Source: Hybos culiciformis
Taxonomy: Eukaryota; Arthropoda; Insecta; Diptera; Hybotidae
DNA length: 64,000 nucleotides
Reading direction: 5' to 3'
NCBI GenBank assembly: GCA_964007475.1
Contig: OZ023274.1
Coordinates: 24,510,043 to 24,574,042, forward strand
Part shown: positions 39,014 to 51,000 of the stretch, piece after piece
Position numbering within the stretch: the first letter of the stretch is position 1
How the letters are laid out: every line of letters begins with the position of its first letter
Translations under genes and position numbers: made by a program
Notes under the pieces: generated by a model
What the model saw: only the letters and a program-made list of their open reading frames with translations
Databases searched by the model: none
What the model was told of the DNA's origin: nothing

Positions 39014-39269
39014 GGACACAACGTCAATTGACTTTACGTCTCAAAAATTGAGTCAATAAGTCAGTATACGTTAAGACACTGCGGAAAATGGAAATGCGAT
39101 AAACTTGCAATTACCGCATATATTTGTTCTTTAAAAAAAAAAGAAGAAAATTACTTAACTCTAAGCCCTTTTAAATTTTGACTTTATGTCCCTTTTTGCG
39201 AAGTGTCATTAACGTCAATTGAGTTTATGACTCTATTTTAGTGACATAAAGTCAATTAGCGTTATGTCC
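39014..39269. mobile_element. Palindromic MITE with 27-bp terminal inverted repeats
   Basis: The ends 39014-39040 and 39243-39269 match as reverse complements with 4 mismatches in 27 bp. Both contain AATTGACTTTA and start GGACAYAACG. Similarity continues inward on both arms (GAGTCA...TAA). The core palindrome TAAAGTCAATTGACTTTA also occurs at 53958-54064, so this is a dispersed family. No clear target duplication. The right end abuts the hAT element beginning at 39275. Confidence 0.6.
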
Positions 39270-39349
39270 GGACTCAAAGCCGTAACTAGGGTATGGCAAA
39301 CATGGCCCCGGCCATAGGCGCCAGAGAAATGCATGAGTACACTTGTATT

Positions 39350-39866
39350 ACAAATCACTCGTGAATACACTTGATTTATTCAATATATGAATAGTTCAAC
39401 TCAAAATAGAAACAAGTGTGAATATATGATTCATAATATTTTTTCAATACATTAGAATTGTATTGAGTTTTTTGTATCAAGTCAAATTTCTATTCGCAAG
39501 TATGGTGAATAGTGAAATATGTATTGCGTATATTGAATGCATTGGGTAATCTTCTAAGGAAATTTAATTTCCTAAAAAAAAATTAAATATTTCCTAAAAA
39601 TTTCCTAAAAAAATTGTTAAAAATGTACCTATACTTAATTAGATGATATTTTTTTCATTCATACGTATTGTTTTTATATTAGGCACTTGCTGCATTCATA
39701 GCATTCATAACAAAAACAAATCAACATCAAGTGGTATTGAGTAGATATTGTTGTTTTGCAAGTCAATGTAATATAAGTGTTTCTTATGTGCAAGTAGAAT
39801 ATGAATAGCTCATTTTTTTTTCTGTAATTGGTATTATTCTGTATTGAAATATTGCGAGTGATTTGT
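39350..39866. mobile_element. Inverted-repeat insertion inside the hAT element
   Basis: ACAAATCACTCG at 39350-39361 is mirrored by its complement at 39855-39866. The block separates two copies of a hAT-internal motif, CATAGGCGCC near 39313 and GATAGGCGCC near 39899, which suggests it was inserted there. It contains scattered ACACTTG/CAAGTGT motifs in both orientations. No protein is encoded. Confidence 0.4.
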
Positions 39867-40089
39867 TTTTGTTTATGAATAGTATTACGCAGTTCTCTGA
39901 TAGGCGCCTGATTAAAAAGGCGCTCACTCATTTTAAATTTTTCAAATTTTACACAGTTTTTACATAGTAAACATAATTTACTACAGCTCTTCATGTAAAA
40001 TTTCAAAATTCTAGTCAATTTACGTAATTTTCTTCAAATTAATTTTTGTTAATTTGATAATTATTTGAAAATTATTAAATTTTTGTCGG

Positions 40090-40549
40090 GAGAAAAGTTA
40101 ATGTCTAGATCCATGATGGAATTAAATAAAGCAGTATAAGATGTTTGCTTGGAGTATTCAGAATTAGATTCAGGTGAGATGCTGAATGAAATCGAATGCT
40201 TTAAATTTCAAAGTGCGGAGCTGTTTAAAAATTTAAACTCTTTACATCATTTTGAAATTTTAAGAAAATTGTTGCACTTGATTTGTGTGAAACATTTCCA
40301 AATATTTATGTTGCTTTACGAATTTTACTTACACTTCCAGGAACTGTGACTGGCTAGTGGAGAGAGGAGTTTTAGCAAACTTAAGCTCATTAAAAATTAC
40401 ATGCCTTCCAACAATGATACAAGATTCCTTAAGTGGATTAGCTATATTGTCAATCGGATATGATATTTGAAATGTTTGAAGAAGCAAATTTTGATGGAAT
40501 AATCAACGAATTTGCAAACATTAAAGCAAGAAAAATTAAATTAAAATAA
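40090..40549 (+). pseudogene. hAT transposase C-terminal (dimerisation) region, broken
   Basis: Fragments in changing frames read LEYSELDSGEMLNEIECF, then ALDLCETFPNIYVALRILL, then ASGERSFSKLKLIKNYM, then DSLSGLAILSIGYDI and finally FDGIINEFANIKARK up to TAA at 40547-40549. The order and the motifs (A-S-x-E-R-x-F-S-x-L-K-x-I-K; L-S-G-L-A-x-L-S-I) are those of the hAT dimerisation domain in ZMYM1-like transposases. At least two frameshifts and two in-frame stops inactivate it. The catalytic part is missing upstream. Confidence 0.85.
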
Positions 40550-40723
40550 TAAAATTTCTAAGCATTGAATTTGTTGAAGTTATTGCATTTGTTAAAAATC
40601 AACAAATGTATTAATTTAAAATTGAATAGTTATGTTGAATTAATAAAGAATTAATGTTATCTTTCTTTCGTATAATAACATTTAAAATAGATCAAAATTA
40701 AAAATTGGAAGTTAAATTTTTGT

Positions 40724-40945
40724 TCACGCCAAAGTCGTACCGCACATCCATATTTCGTCAAAATTCCAAAATGTGAGAGAACGAGCTTTGGAGATTCGTT
40801 TTCAGTTCGCACCTCGAGAATGTGGAATGCTCTACCATTAAAATTCTTCCCGACAGCTGGCGCACGTTTGACTTACGACTTGTGCCGCTTTAAGAAAAGT
40901 GTACATGATTACCTACTAACTATCCCACTTTTAAATCCCGTCTAA
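40724..40945 (+). pseudogene. Non-LTR retrotransposon reverse transcriptase, C-terminal fragment
   Basis: Seventy-three uninterrupted codons end at TAA (40943-40945). They include HPYFVKIPKCERTSFGDSF, then SVRTSRMWNALPL, then LCRFKKSVHDYLL. The pattern 'R(T)..F..S(F)..R..R.WN.LP' near the end of the protein is typical of the C-terminal tail of LINE-type reverse transcriptases. The 5' part is missing, the usual outcome of incomplete target-primed reverse transcription. A 3' UTR and an A-rich tail follow to 41033. Intact reading suggests a younger insertion than the hAT host around it. The clade cannot be assigned. Confidence 0.8.
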
Positions 40946-41033
40946 ACTTCCTTTCCATTATCAAATCCATGCTTCTTTAATCATAAAAGGTATCCCACCT
41001 AGTGATTTGGTAACTTTAATAAAAAAAAAAAAA
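40946..41033 (+). mobile_element. 3' UTR and poly(A)-like tail of the non-LTR fragment
   Basis: Eighty-eight bases after the reverse transcriptase stop end in TTTAATAAAAAAAAAAAAA (AATAAA fused to the A tract). The hAT end sequence resumes at once afterwards. A target duplication is not obvious. Confidence 0.6.
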
Positions 41034-41108
41034 TGATAATAGTGAAATATTATAGGCGTCATTTTAAATGTTTTGCCATAGGCGGCGGAAACTCTAGATA
41101 CGGCTCTG

Positions 41109-43448
41109 TAGTCCGGTTGAGAAGCTATGACGCCCAACCAATTTTTAGTCTCCCCGATACCAGGATTAGGTATATTATTTCAGTTTTCACCCTAAAATAT
41201 ACACAAAATATGTGTTATAATTATTTCGACTTTGATTTCAACGTACTTAATATTGATATATATATTAATTTTTTTTGCTATATACAGTTTTTTTTATAAT
41301 ATATACAAAATGTATCTTATATATTCGTATAAGAAAAACTCAGTTTTCTTGGCGAATATTAAAATAAAAAACAGGCTCTTTTTCATCATCATTTCTCTTG
41401 GTTTTCTTATATGTTTTTTTTTTTGGAGATATTAATTGCTATATGTACGTTGTAGGTTCTATATAGGATCCCAGTATCATATAAAAAAAAGAAAAAAACA
41501 AAAAAAAAAATAATGTTTCTTTTTTTTTCTTTTTTTCCTGAAAATAAATAAGCACCTACATAAAATAACAAAAATTTTTCATCAAAGGGAAACTGAGCAA
41601 AAAATGTATCCAACATAAAATTGAAAAAAAAAAAAAAAACATAAAACAAGAACAAAAAAAAAAAAAAAGGAAAATCATAAATTCAAAAGATACAACTTTA
41701 AAAAACATTGAAATTTTGTTTCCCCGAAATTAAAGAAATAAAAAAAAAGAAGAAAAATCGTGATACACAAAGAGATATCAATAGGGAATTGAGGTTCAGT
41801 AAGCCAAAATGATGTAAAGTGCTTTTGTTCACTTGACTTGTTTTTTTTTTGGTTTTAAATATGCTGCTGTTCAACAAAAATACAAAAAAAAAAAAATAAA
41901 AAAAACACAAGTTTGAAATTGCAATTTTATTTTCTCGTTTCTAAAATAAAAAAAATAAAATAAAAAAATAAAAAAATAAAATTAGTGAAACTTTTCAAAG
42001 AATAATGAACTTTATGTTTCTCTACGTTGAATGCACATTTATAATAAGAAGTCAAGTTTTTTTTTTTTTTTTCATATTAAATTCAATGATTATTTGTTAT
42101 AAATTCCATTCAATTAAATTTTAGGTTTTGACACTCTAAATTAATGTAAGAGGAAACTAAGTAAATTACTTCCAATACTTCCAATAATCTGAAGTTTCTT
42201 TTTTTTATGTCTCTCTTGGCAAGAAATGTGTACTTTACAATCGCGAATGGATTTCAAACTTATTATTTATAAACGAGTTTATGGTGTAATTAAGCATTGA
42301 AGACTCCATGAAATTGTTGGGAACGTATAATTATGATTTTTAATCTAAATAATAATTAGTCCTAATTTTAGCAGAAGTTAATAGTTTTTCCTGTCAAATC
42401 GTGTACTGCCGTTGCCAATTAGAATTGTTGTTCATGTTACAATAGTCGGAAATTATTGTAATATTTCAAAAACAGTAAAATTATGTTTACAATGACACAA
42501 GGACCTCCATTTATTCTTGTACAATATTACTAGATACTTTTTGCAATTATATGCGAATTCAACTTTAATGTGATATTCAATTGCGAATATAGCTATTAAT
42601 TATATTTGGCAGCTACAGAAAAAAATTATGAATTCTTTTTTTTTAATTTAATTTATAAATTAAAATAAAATAAAGAATATTAAGGTATTTATAATGAAAA
42701 ATTATTCAAAAAAAAATATTTAGGTTTTGTGTTTTTCTTTTTTTTTTTGTTTTTTTGATAAAAAAAATATTATGCCTATTATTTTTCTAAAATACATTTA
42801 TTACAACAATATAATGTTATGTATTAAATTAAAAAAAAAAAACCCAAAATCTATGTAATATTAAATGTTAGTAGGAGATATAATAAATTAAATATAATTT
42901 TTTGTTGCCTCGTTGCTGTTGTTGTTGTTGTTGTTTCATCTATGTGGAGCAACACTAGAAAAAAAGAAAAAACATATGATCGCATATGATTACATAAAAA
43001 AATTTTTTTTCTTATGCTCTAATGTTGTTTTTTATAATATATTATGTTCTGTGTGTGCACACAAATTATATATACACATAATAATATTTTATTTACAAAA
43101 AATGTTCAAAATAATACATATATGGTATATAACATAATAATATGTATGCTTGCTAATAATAAAGAAGAGAAAATAATTTTTATGTACAAAACATATATAA
43201 ATAGTAAATATATACATATTAAATTAAGATATTATATCTATTTATGTAAATTTTTAATTTTTTTTGTTGTAAATATAAAAGATAAACGCAAGTAAATATT
43301 ATAATGTTCACATTCAATATATAAAAATTTTATTTACTTTAATGTTATAAATATATATATGTATTTATATTTATATTTTTTGTACAAAAAAATAATATAA
43401 GAAACACAATTTTGTATATATAAGAAAATATATACTACATATATTTAC
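41109..43448. other. Intergenic DNA up to the assembly gap
   Basis: 41300-42200 is low complexity with long A and T runs. 42200-42610 is a 400-bp block of more even composition containing TAATTA and ATTGTT motifs. A GTT repeat lies at 42915-42936. No gene is supported. Confidence 0.5.
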
Positions 43449-43648
43449 NNNNNNNNNNNNNNNNNNNNNNNNNNNNNNNNNNNNNNNNNNNNNNNNNNNN
43501 NNNNNNNNNNNNNNNNNNNNNNNNNNNNNNNNNNNNNNNNNNNNNNNNNNNNNNNNNNNNNNNNNNNNNNNNNNNNNNNNNNNNNNNNNNNNNNNNNNNN
43601 NNNNNNNNNNNNNNNNNNNNNNNNNNNNNNNNNNNNNNNNNNNNNNNN
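43449..43648. other. Assembly gap (200 N)
   Basis: Exactly 200 undetermined bases. The round number suggests a scaffolding gap of unknown true length. Confidence 0.98.
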
Positions 43649-46600
43649 TTCATGAAATTTTCGAACTTTTATATCACTTTGATTAAGTTAGTTACTTATT
43701 TTCATACCCTGCACCAGATGTTTTAATGTTAAGCTTTATAATATGTTTGAATCTGAAAAGATGGCAATTCATAAATTTTTTATATATTTTGTTATATAAA
43801 AATTGTACATTCTCGAACCTACAAAATATTCGTTAGAGGACGGAAAACTTCAAAACATCCATTCTAAGAATTTTTTTTTTCCAATTATTCTTTCTATGTC
43901 TCAAAAAACTGTATTTTTATGTTCTACATTTGAAATTGTGAAAATAAAATATATATGGTCACCGTACTTAAATACACCTACATATATATATAATTATTTT
44001 CTAGTTGCATCTATTGCACATTTCTAGTTAATTCAATATTGAAATTAAAAAAAAAAAAAATAATAATAATAATCTGAAAATTAATAAAATAATTTATTTC
44101 AACAAAAACCAAAAAAAAAGGAGAAAAAACCCTTTTTGCATCCCTTTTGCCCTTATCTTTTATTATTTATGAAAGTGTGCACTCCTTGGAATAATAATTT
44201 TTGACCCTAAATTGTTTTTCTGAAATCAAACCGCAATTATGACAAAAATACAAAATTAGATTTTTTTTTATTTTTTTTAAACATATTATTTCACAAAAAA
44301 GAAAAATGAAAAAAAGTCTAATAATAAATTTCTTTGTTTGAAAATGAATATATGTACAACAACATTTATATGTACACATATAAATACAATCAACATATCA
44401 TGTATGTAAGTTATGTACATATAATAATATATTTACAACAAAATACATAATATAAAAAAAAATATTTTATATAAATTGTTTAATAAAATTAGGGTGATTT
44501 TTTCAATATTTTTTTTTGGTCTTTAACAAACTATTCACAACTTACAAAAATGGTATTTTATGCAAATCAAGTTTTTTTAACAATATATGGAAATTTTTTT
44601 AATATAAGCCTAATTATAATTTCTAGAAATTTGTCTACCACTCTGGAAATAATTATTTGGATTGATTTCTTATCTTTCTAAGCAGAAAATGAAACAACAT
44701 TGTCCGTGTAACATAAAACTATTAGGCCTATAATTGGTTTTTTTTTTTTCAAACCATTCTAACTTATCAAATAAATGTAAAAATGCCTATAATTTAAAAC
44801 AACACTTTAATTTTTCTTTATTTCTTCATATATATAACTCTATATAAAAAAAAAATATAAATAAATTTATATGAAATTTTATTAAAAAAAAGAAGAAAAA
44901 TATTAAAGCTGGAAAATATAAACTTGATGATAAAATACATAAGAAGAACCTTGTATTAAAATTATTTAAAGTAAATGGTAATTTCTCTTTATATTATATA
45001 CATATATAAAATAAATATATTTGTTTCCAAATTTTGTAATATGTACAAACAAATTATAAAGATAAACTTTTACATGAAAATAATATATTATTTACTTTCT
45101 CTCTTAAATAAAGAAAAAAAAATTCATTAAATACAATAAATAAATTTTATAAAATGATAAAAAAAAAATTTGATTTACTTCCTTTGAAGGTCTAAATAGG
45201 ATCTGCGCAGCTATATAACCGAGATATTGGCCGGCTTGAGAGCCTACAAGAGGGACTTAAAAAAAATGACAACTAAAAAAATTTTTTTTTTGTATTTCAC
45301 GATAAAAATTAAATACAATGTTGCCTTTGTAAAAAAAAAAATCTATACTTATGTACTTTTCGTAGGGCCCATCAAAATGAATCAAATAAAGAAAAAAAAA
45401 AAGAAATATGACAAGTAAAATGTATAGGTGAGTTTTCCATACAAAAAAGAAGAAAATTTTTTTTTTTTTTTTGAAAATAATGACAAGTAAATAAAGAAAT
45501 GAGCATGTTATTTTTAAGGGGGGCCTAGAAAATTGAGGGACAAGAAAACTAAAGCGATATTTAAGTAAATGGATTTAATCACAGTAGGAAAATTTTTATT
45601 TACTTTTCTAAATGAAAAACATAAAAAATAAAATTTAATAGAAAATTTTCTCTTAAAATATAAGGTTTTTGAAATATTTTTTTCTTTTTTCTCTCTCTCT
45701 TCGCTTGTATCTTTTTTTTCGACCAAAGTAAATAGTGAGATAGTATATAGTTTTATTTTCCAATTTATACAAAATTTGAGACATAGAGTATCTTGTTTTT
45801 GTTGTGAGAGATCCAGAGATGAAACTTTTTAGTATAACATAACATGTATTCTCTCAATTAAATTAGTGTCTTTATATATTTTATAGATTTCGGTTATTTT
45901 AGAAAGAAAAAAAAAATAAATAAAATGAAGAAAAAAAAAATTTAACTGAAGGGAAAATTCTATGTAATAATTTTTTTTTTACATTCAATATTCCTGTTCT
46001 TTTTGTTACTTAAAAAAAATGAAAAAAAAAACAAGTTTCTTTTTTTTTTTTTTTTTTAGAAACAATAGATTGAAAAACAAAAAAAAAATTATGGAAAATT
46101 TATGATAAAAAAAAAAATATATTTTCCTAAATTTCAGGGAAACGACGAAAAAAATAATTTTTTTTTTCAATTAAAATTAAAAAATATTTATTTAAAAAAA
46201 AATTTCCATTAAATTTTCATAATAAAGAGAGAATTTTTTTTTTTAAATACCTAAATTTATTTTATTTTATTTTTTTTTTAATTTCCTTTTAAATAATTTT
46301 AGTTTTGTAATAATTTTATTCAATTTTATTAAACTTGAGGCAAAAAATTAACATTTTGATTGATCTTTTGCGATTTTTAACATTTAAAATGTTTTGAGCT
46401 GTAAGAAAAATTATAACCGGCAAATTTTCTTCAAAAATTAATTTTTTCATTTTCAAAGTGAACAAAAAATAAAAAATTCTAATAAATTTTCAGATTTTTA
46501 AAGCTGAAAAAAAAATTTTTGCATTTCAAATATTCTACTTTTTTTGTTGGGAGTGAAAATTATAATTTTCCACAAAACAATTTCTTTAAAAATTCTTTAA

Positions 46601-47376
46601 TTTTGATTAAATTTGAAGAGAAAATAATTTTATTAAATAAAACAAATCATAAATTGAGAAAATGGTAATTGTATTATTTTTTTTCATATTTTTCCTTTCC
46701 TTGGTGAGAATGCGAATCTGAAGAATATGTTTATTTTTATTACTGACATATCTCTTCAAATAAATTGGAAATTATATAAAATTGCTAGAAAATGAAAAAA
46801 ATATCTATATCCGCAGGAACCTAGATACTACAAAATGACACATTAGGTGTTGTGTCATTTGTAATGAAATAATTTGTTCAAATAAAGAACTTCAAACTGA
46901 AAAAAATGTTTTTATTTTGTTGCTCTGAATTGAACCATATATTATATCGAATTATCTATTCAAAGTTTATTAGTTATGCAAATTTATTTTTTTTAAATCA
47001 GACTATCCTGGGTTTCCGATAATCTGGACTTTGTTAGGAAAAGAAATTATCGATTTAAAATACGGAAATTAAAAAAAAATATATGTATATCAAAAACAAG
47101 TTGAACCCTGAGACATCATTGAATATTGATTCCTAAGAATTTATAAGAAAATTGGATTAAACCAACATGTCATCATGGTGTGGTGATATTGCCCTTATCC
47201 ATTGGCATGGTTGGTCGTGGGCTGAATTCCCATCTCGAACTAGAATTTGTGTTAATTTTTCAATTTGTCTCACTTGTATTAAGGGTTTGTGTTGTTTTTT
47301 TTTTATGAAAATATTTTCTTCTTGCAAAATTATTTAAATTTGGTAAAATTTGTCATGAAGTTTCAAGCAAAAAAAT
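43649..47376. other. Intergenic DNA, low complexity
   Basis: Long A/T tracts dominate. A small hairpin with arms AAATGACACA (46833-46842) and its complement (46851-46860) lies near 46.8 kb. A mixed-composition patch at 47160-47260 has no recognisable product. No gene is supported. Confidence 0.5.
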
Positions 47377-48087
47377 TTAAGGGGGGAAGTCCATGTAAAA
47401 TTTTCAAAAAATCGATTTTTTTTTTCGATAATCTGAAAATATGGTATATTGAGCGTGTATTGACGAAAGGAGGAAGAAAAATTTCGAATATTTGCTGAGT
47501 TATAGGTATTTGAATGGAGTAAGCCGGAGCTAAAACTATACTGTACTAAAACTTTAAACGCGATTATCTCGAAACTGTATTTTTAAAAACTGCTCGTGTT
47601 GTAACTCAAAAAGTTATCGACCGATTTGTTTGAAATTTGGTGAGGCCTTTCTCTACATTGCTACCGGAAGGATAAACCTAAAACTTTTGATATTTCGCGT
47701 TACTTTTTAGGGGTTAAAAATGTCCGTAAATTCTAACTTTTTTTTCAAAGGCTTATTTTATTAAGAATTTTACTATTTTTTTTAAATTTTTTAGGTTTAT
47801 CCTTTCCGTTAATATTTTATAAAAAGAAAACACTTCAATTTTTTTGTTTCGGATCGATAGATTGAGAGTGATAAATGCAGCAGTTTGGGACCTCGCGCCG
47901 TAGGCAGCCGACAAAAAATGATCCTGAGCCGCCATTTTGGCAAAAAAAAAATATTTTTTTTTGTACTTTTAAAAAGTTAAATAAACTTGTGTTAAAATTT
48001 CAAAACAATATAATTATTTTATCACCTTTAAAAATACGTTTAAAAAATGAACGATTTTGAGGCTTCTACATGGACTTCCCCCCTTAA
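47377..48087. mobile_element. TTAA-flanked nonautonomous DNA transposon (Kolobok- or piggyBac-like)
   Basis: Perfect 17-bp terminal inverted repeats GGGGGGAAGTCCATGTA begin at 47381 and end at 48083 as the complement. Each is flanked by TTAA (47377-47380, 48084-48087). TTAA duplication is used by piggyBac, Kolobok and Sola3. The GG start rather than piggyBac's CCY makes Kolobok-like more likely. Inside, GGATAAACCTAAAA (47670-47683) has its complement at 47789-47802. A frame on the minus strand around 47753-47935 is open for 60 codons but unlike any transposase. It is 711 bp with the flanks. Confidence 0.8.
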
Positions 48088-51000
48088 GAGAGTTAATGAT
48101 TGAAATGTTGATATAAATCGAATTTTAAACCATTTTATTGAAATTATTTTCATATTAATTGACTTTTTTCGTATAAATCGAATTTTAAGCATTTTATTGA
48201 TGCACAGCCATGCGAGCAGTCTGAATCATACATAAAGATGAATTCGACAAAATTTTCATTTTCATTTCAAATTTTTCCGTCGAAGAGACTATGAATTTCC
48301 TACTTATCATATTTCCTTTCTTCTAACTTTGCTTCGAGCTATAATAAAAAAAAAATTTTTTTTAAGTATTTTGTTTTTTTTTAATTATTTCAAATTTATT
48401 TTTTTTACTGTAAAATAAATGTATACATTTTTATTGGAAATTTTTATGTTCTATTTCTATATTTTAATTAACATAAAAAAAAAAGTATTCAAAGAAATTG
48501 GAAAGGAAAGCGAAAAATAAAAATTTTTTTTATTTGTTTTTTCTTTTCCTTCAAAGAAAACAACCAAAAGCCAATGACTTGAAATGACTAAGCTTAATAA
48601 AATGTTAATGAAATCAAAGAATTTTTTGTTGTTTTATATGCTGCTAGAAAAACAAGAATTTATGAATTTTATATCAAATTATAGGAAAAATTTATTTTTT
48701 AATATTATTTTTGTTTTAAAAAAAAAAATTGAAAATAAATTATAATTTTAATTTTTTTTTATTTTTAGTTAGTAAGTACATATGTTAAAAAAAAAAAAAA
48801 AATTATGGAAAAACTTATTAATTTTTAATTTACAATTCAGATGAATTTGCTACATCAGTGCTACAATTAATAATAATAAAAATAAGTTCGATAAAAAATA
48901 ACATATATAAAATTGATACAGATTTTCAGTAATAATAATGGCTAGATTCGATTAGATTGAGAATTTTAATCAATTTAGGTAATAAACTGACAATAATTAA
49001 GATAGAAATTCATTATTTTTTCAACATTGTGATTCACTTAGGAAAGAAAAAGCAATTTTTCGGGTGTAACTTCTGATATAATAATTATAACTTTAAATAC
49101 TTAAAGTTGCGTTACTTTTGATTTAATATTCTAATTAATTTTTTTTTTTTGATAATAATTGATGTAAAAAATTTTAGATTTTCATTTTTTAATTTGATGA
49201 TAATTTTCGAACTAAGGTACATAAATCTTTTTTAATCTAGTCTTAACTTAATTTTACTTTTTATGTTTAGAACAAACAGTTTTATAAATTTTCTTACGAA
49301 TAAATTGAATTTAATTTTCGATATTTGATTAAGCTAGAAAAGAAAATTAATATTCAGCGATTTTAAGTTAAATTTAGTAAACACTGTGACTAGTATTTTA
49401 TATATTTTTTCATCGAATTATTTAAATATTTTTAAAAAAAATTTATGAAAGTTTTATTTTTTTCTTTGAAATAAGGTTTATTTAGTTACATGAATGTTAC
49501 ATGAAAAATTGATTTATTAAATTATTAAAAAAAATATTAAAATATACAAATTTATTTGATTATGTTAGGCATAGATTACAATATTCTTAGAGGTCAGAAT
49601 CATAATTATATATAACGGAATTAGATTAGAAGAGTATATGGTAAGATAATATTACCTTATATTCTCTCATTGTAGAATCAAATATTGTCACATTTTTCTA
49701 TAAAAAATATAAAAAAAATTTTGTTAAATTAAGTTTGGTAATAAAAAAACAATATTTATATAATAATTTAAGTATTATTTATAATTTTGATTTAAGTTTA
49801 AAACAAAAAATAAAAAGAAAAGTTAATTTGGAAAAAAAAAAAAAATTTGAAATAAAAATATTTTTACAAAATATAAGAACAAAATTGCATTTTTATTTAT
49901 GAAACATAAAGTACAGGACTTTTTAAATTAATATCAATATTAAGTAAGTAAGTATAATGTTTCATACAACAATAAAATTGAATGAAAGTTCACTTTGGTT
50001 CATCTCAATCTTAAATTATGTTTTTTTTTTTATGAAAAAGTTTAGCCATAATTTTATATTTTGTATGATCATTTTAATATCCTATTCCACAAGGATAAAC
50101 TTTCAAATTATCAATACATTTTTTTCCACTTCTACAAAGATTTTAAAAAACATAATGAAAACAAAGTTTCTATACATAAATTTTGCTATATTATGTCATT
50201 TAGCTGAAAAAAAAATTACTTTTTTTTTCCCACATATTCTTCACGACTTTATTTATTCTGAGTTTATTTTCTGTTTTTGTTTTCTTATTATCTACTTCAA
50301 CGGTTTTGGCGGCAAGAATATAACAAAAAATATTATCAATCTTATATTTATTTTATTTTCTTATATTTTTCCGTTTTCCTGATTGATAAGAAAATATCGT
50401 CTCAAACATTAAAAAAAAAAAAACATGAAAATGAAAGTTACGATGTTAATAATCAGTTTTTTTTAATTCAAAAGAAATGTAATGTAGATAGAGGATTAGC
50501 GGAACTTAAAGTTAATTATGTTCCAGACTAGCAGTCGCCTATATCGAAACAATTGCTTCCGAAAAATCATATTAATACAACAAACTTATCTTAAGCTATT
50601 GCATTATTTTGTTCAAAAAAAATTAATTATATGCATTTATAGGCTAAATATACTTGAATATATAGAATAGACCATTCGTTCAGAACGCAAAATTTAATAA
50701 TTCTCATTTTACCAAAAAACCCAATAAAGCTCAGATTACAAATTTTTAACAAAATTCATAAAAAACTAACGACTAAAATCTCAACAATTTTATATGCTTT
50801 AATTCTTTTAATTCAGAAGTTCAAAAATAATATAAATAGTTAAGGAACAAAAAAAAAATGATATTCTACTTCATAGGTGAAAGTGAATTTTATTAGCTGA
50901 AGACAATAATAACACGCAAATAACAATTACATATTGTCAAGAAAAATTTTTATGCTAATGACAGGCAAAATTAAATATATACTTAATAGCAAAAAAGATT

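Larger units (their letters stand above)
39275..41108 (+). mobile_element. Decayed hAT-type transposon with nested insertions
   Basis: The left end CAAAGCCGTAACTAGG and the right end (reverse complement CAGAGCCGTATCTAGA) form 16-bp terminal repeats with 3 mismatches, starting CAR as in hAT elements. Sub-terminal motifs (CCATAGGCG, TGGCAAA) recur at both ends. Between them lie a hAT transposase C-terminus (40090-40549), a non-LTR fragment (40724-41033) and an inserted inverted-repeat block near 39350-39866. Flanks TCCGGACT and TAGTCCGG are inverted rather than duplicated, so the exact boundary and target duplication are unresolved. Confidence 0.65.

Noticed and set aside
43435..43653. Open frame made of unknown residues
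   Set aside because: It is a translation of the N gap.
49957..50382. Open frame of 141 codons on the plus strand
   Set aside because: Rich in Phe, Ile, Lys and Asn as expected for random AT-rich DNA, with no motif, no splice context and no similarity I can recognise.
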